Below are positions 63,265 through 64,000 of a stretch of DNA of 64,000 bases, in pieces. Within the stretch, counting starts at the first letter, position 1. Every line of letters begins with the position of its first letter. Both the position numbers and the translations under genes were made by a program. The notes beneath the pieces were generated by a model. That model made no database searches. It was not told the DNA's origin and was given only the letters and a program-made list of their open reading frames with translations. Origin of the DNA: Spirochaetaceae bacterium (GTDB lineage: Bacteria > Spirochaetota > Spirochaetia > Treponematales > Treponemataceae); assembly GCA_017416145.1 (NCBI GenBank), contig JAFQDD010000008.1:62001-126000 (forward strand), given 5' to 3'.

Positions 63265-64000
63265 TTATTCTTCAACTAAATCATCAATTTTTGTAACTTG
63301 TGATTTCTTTTCTTCATCTGAAGGTTTCCAATTTTTACGGGTTAAAGAAACGAAAGCTCCAGCTATGAAGATTGTAGAATAAACACCAGAAACCATACCA
63401 ACTAACAATGCTAATGCAAAGTCCTTAATACTTCCAGAAGCGAAAATATAAAGAGATGAAACAGCTAACATTGTTGTTAAAGTTGTAATCAATGTACGAC
63501 CTAAGTTTTCTGTTTGTGACAAATCCAAAAGTTCAACCATTGAGTTGCATTTTACAGATTTAATATTTTCACGAACACGGTCAAAAATAACAACTGTATC
63601 GTTGATTGAGTAACCGATGATTGTTAACAAGGCTGCCAATGTAATTGATGTAAACTCCATTTGTGTCCAAATCATAAATGTAAGCATAATCAAAGCATCG
63701 TGAGCAATGGCAATTACAGCTCCAAGAGCAAAGTCCCACTTAAAGCGGATTGTTGCATAAAGCCAAATCAAAGCCAACGAACAAATAACCATTAAAATTG
63801 CTTTTACACTTAATCCACTTGAAAACTTTGATGCAACAAAGTCTGTTTGAATAACTGCCACATTATCTGCACCAAATTTATTCTCAAACTTTGATAGAAT
63901 TGTATCTTGGATTTTCTTACTAATTTCAGAATCTGTACCATCATCTCCAACACGAATTTGGAAAGTGTTATCTTTTTCTGCACCAACTTGCTTTACAGCA
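63265..64000 (-). CDS. secF: Protein translocase subunit SecF, 5' end outside the window
   Basis: C-terminal 244 residues of SecF, open to the right edge. ALLTIIGYSINDTVVIFDRVREN is the conserved transmembrane-4 block, SRTLITTLTTM-like (here GRTLITTLTTMLAVSSLY) follows, and a soluble acidic tail ends EEKKSQVTKIDDLVEE. The frame continues without stop to 64000 (FQIRVGDDG, then KFENKFGADNVAVIQT). SecDF drives protein export with proton motive force. secD is expected to the right. Confidence 0.93.
   Translation of the reverse strand, partial: AVKQVGAEKDNTFQIRVGDDGTDSEISKKIQDTILSKFENKFGADNVAVIQTDFVASKFSSGLSVKAILMVICSLALIWLYATIRFKWDFALGAVIAIAHDALIMLTFMIWTQMEFTSITLAALLTIIGYSINDTVVIFDRVRENIKSVKCNSMVELLDLSQTENLGRTLITTLTTMLAVSSLYIFASGSIKDFALALLVGMVSGVYSTIFIAGAFVSLTRKNWKPSDEEKKSQVTKIDDLVEE

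Overview
The window is AT-rich (roughly one third G+C by eye) and reads as a chromosomal segment of a motile, anaerobic, carbohydrate-fermenting spirochaete. A Treponema of the gut or rumen type is the best fit. Supporting evidence includes a FliG paralogue, a Maf/MptE-like flagellin-glycosylation protein, a relaxed spirochaete-type lipoprotein signal, a 29-residue AURKAIP1/COX24-type ribosomal protein, a hybrid-cluster protein and a cytoplasmic pectin/galactoside toolkit. The genus is an inference; I see no rRNA or other decisive marker. There is no prophage, insertion sequence or CRISPR array.

Layout. 1-2.8 kb: edge of a leftward gene and a large beta-helix surface lipoprotein. 2.9-9.2 kb: tRNA-Leu, a kinase-fold protein divergent from tatD, a TrpR-like regulator, and a leftward lepB-ftsI-maf operon. 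9.3-12.7 kb: two envelope proteins, a LysM/M23 peptidase and a degenerate NodB deacetylase. 12.7-16.6 kb: phosphatase, membrane protein, hcp and acyl-ACP thioesterase. 16.7-25.0 kb: rightward genes rpoZ, miaA, a tiny ribosomal gene, then dxs-folP-cdaA-cdaR-acpS, a DUF2225 gene and truA. 25.2-32.7 kb: TPR protein, ftsH-tilS, rplY, tRNA-Gln and spoVG-ispE. 32.9 kb: an acidic mini-protein. 33.3-38.2 kb: the rplU-prp-rpmA-obg-nadD-yqeK-LCP-rsfS cluster. 38.3-43.7 kb: the uronate operon kduI-kduD-kdgK-eda-GH28. 43.8-47.4 kb: an alarmone-type HD hydrolase and valS. 47.5-54.5 kb: lacI-malE-malF-malG and a GH35 beta-galactosidase. 54.8-57.2 kb: a MATE transporter and gapA. 57.4-64 kb: a tocopherol-cyclase-like protein, a small protein, an M16C protease, fliG and the end of secF.

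How it works together. Galactosides would enter through the MalEFG-type transporter (its ATPase is not here) and be cut by the signal-less GH35. Imported oligogalacturonides would be trimmed by the signal-less GH28, and KduI-KduD-KdgK-Eda would carry unsaturated uronate products to pyruvate and glyceraldehyde 3-phosphate, the substrate of GapA. LacI-type operators sit at lacI itself, near GH35 (half-sites) and, with a different sequence, at the MATE promoter.

The most interesting cross-cutting signal is architectural. At least eight genes have a good sigma70-type promoter whose -10 box lies only 6-9 nt before the start codon, with no Shine-Dalgarno, which implies leaderless mRNAs. Other points are a Prp protease beside an L27 that lacks the N-terminal extension Prp normally removes, a KDPG aldolase fused to a VOC-like domain, a stack of three hairpins between malE and malF, a deacetylase that has lost its metal ligands, and two GC-rich hairpin elements that look related.
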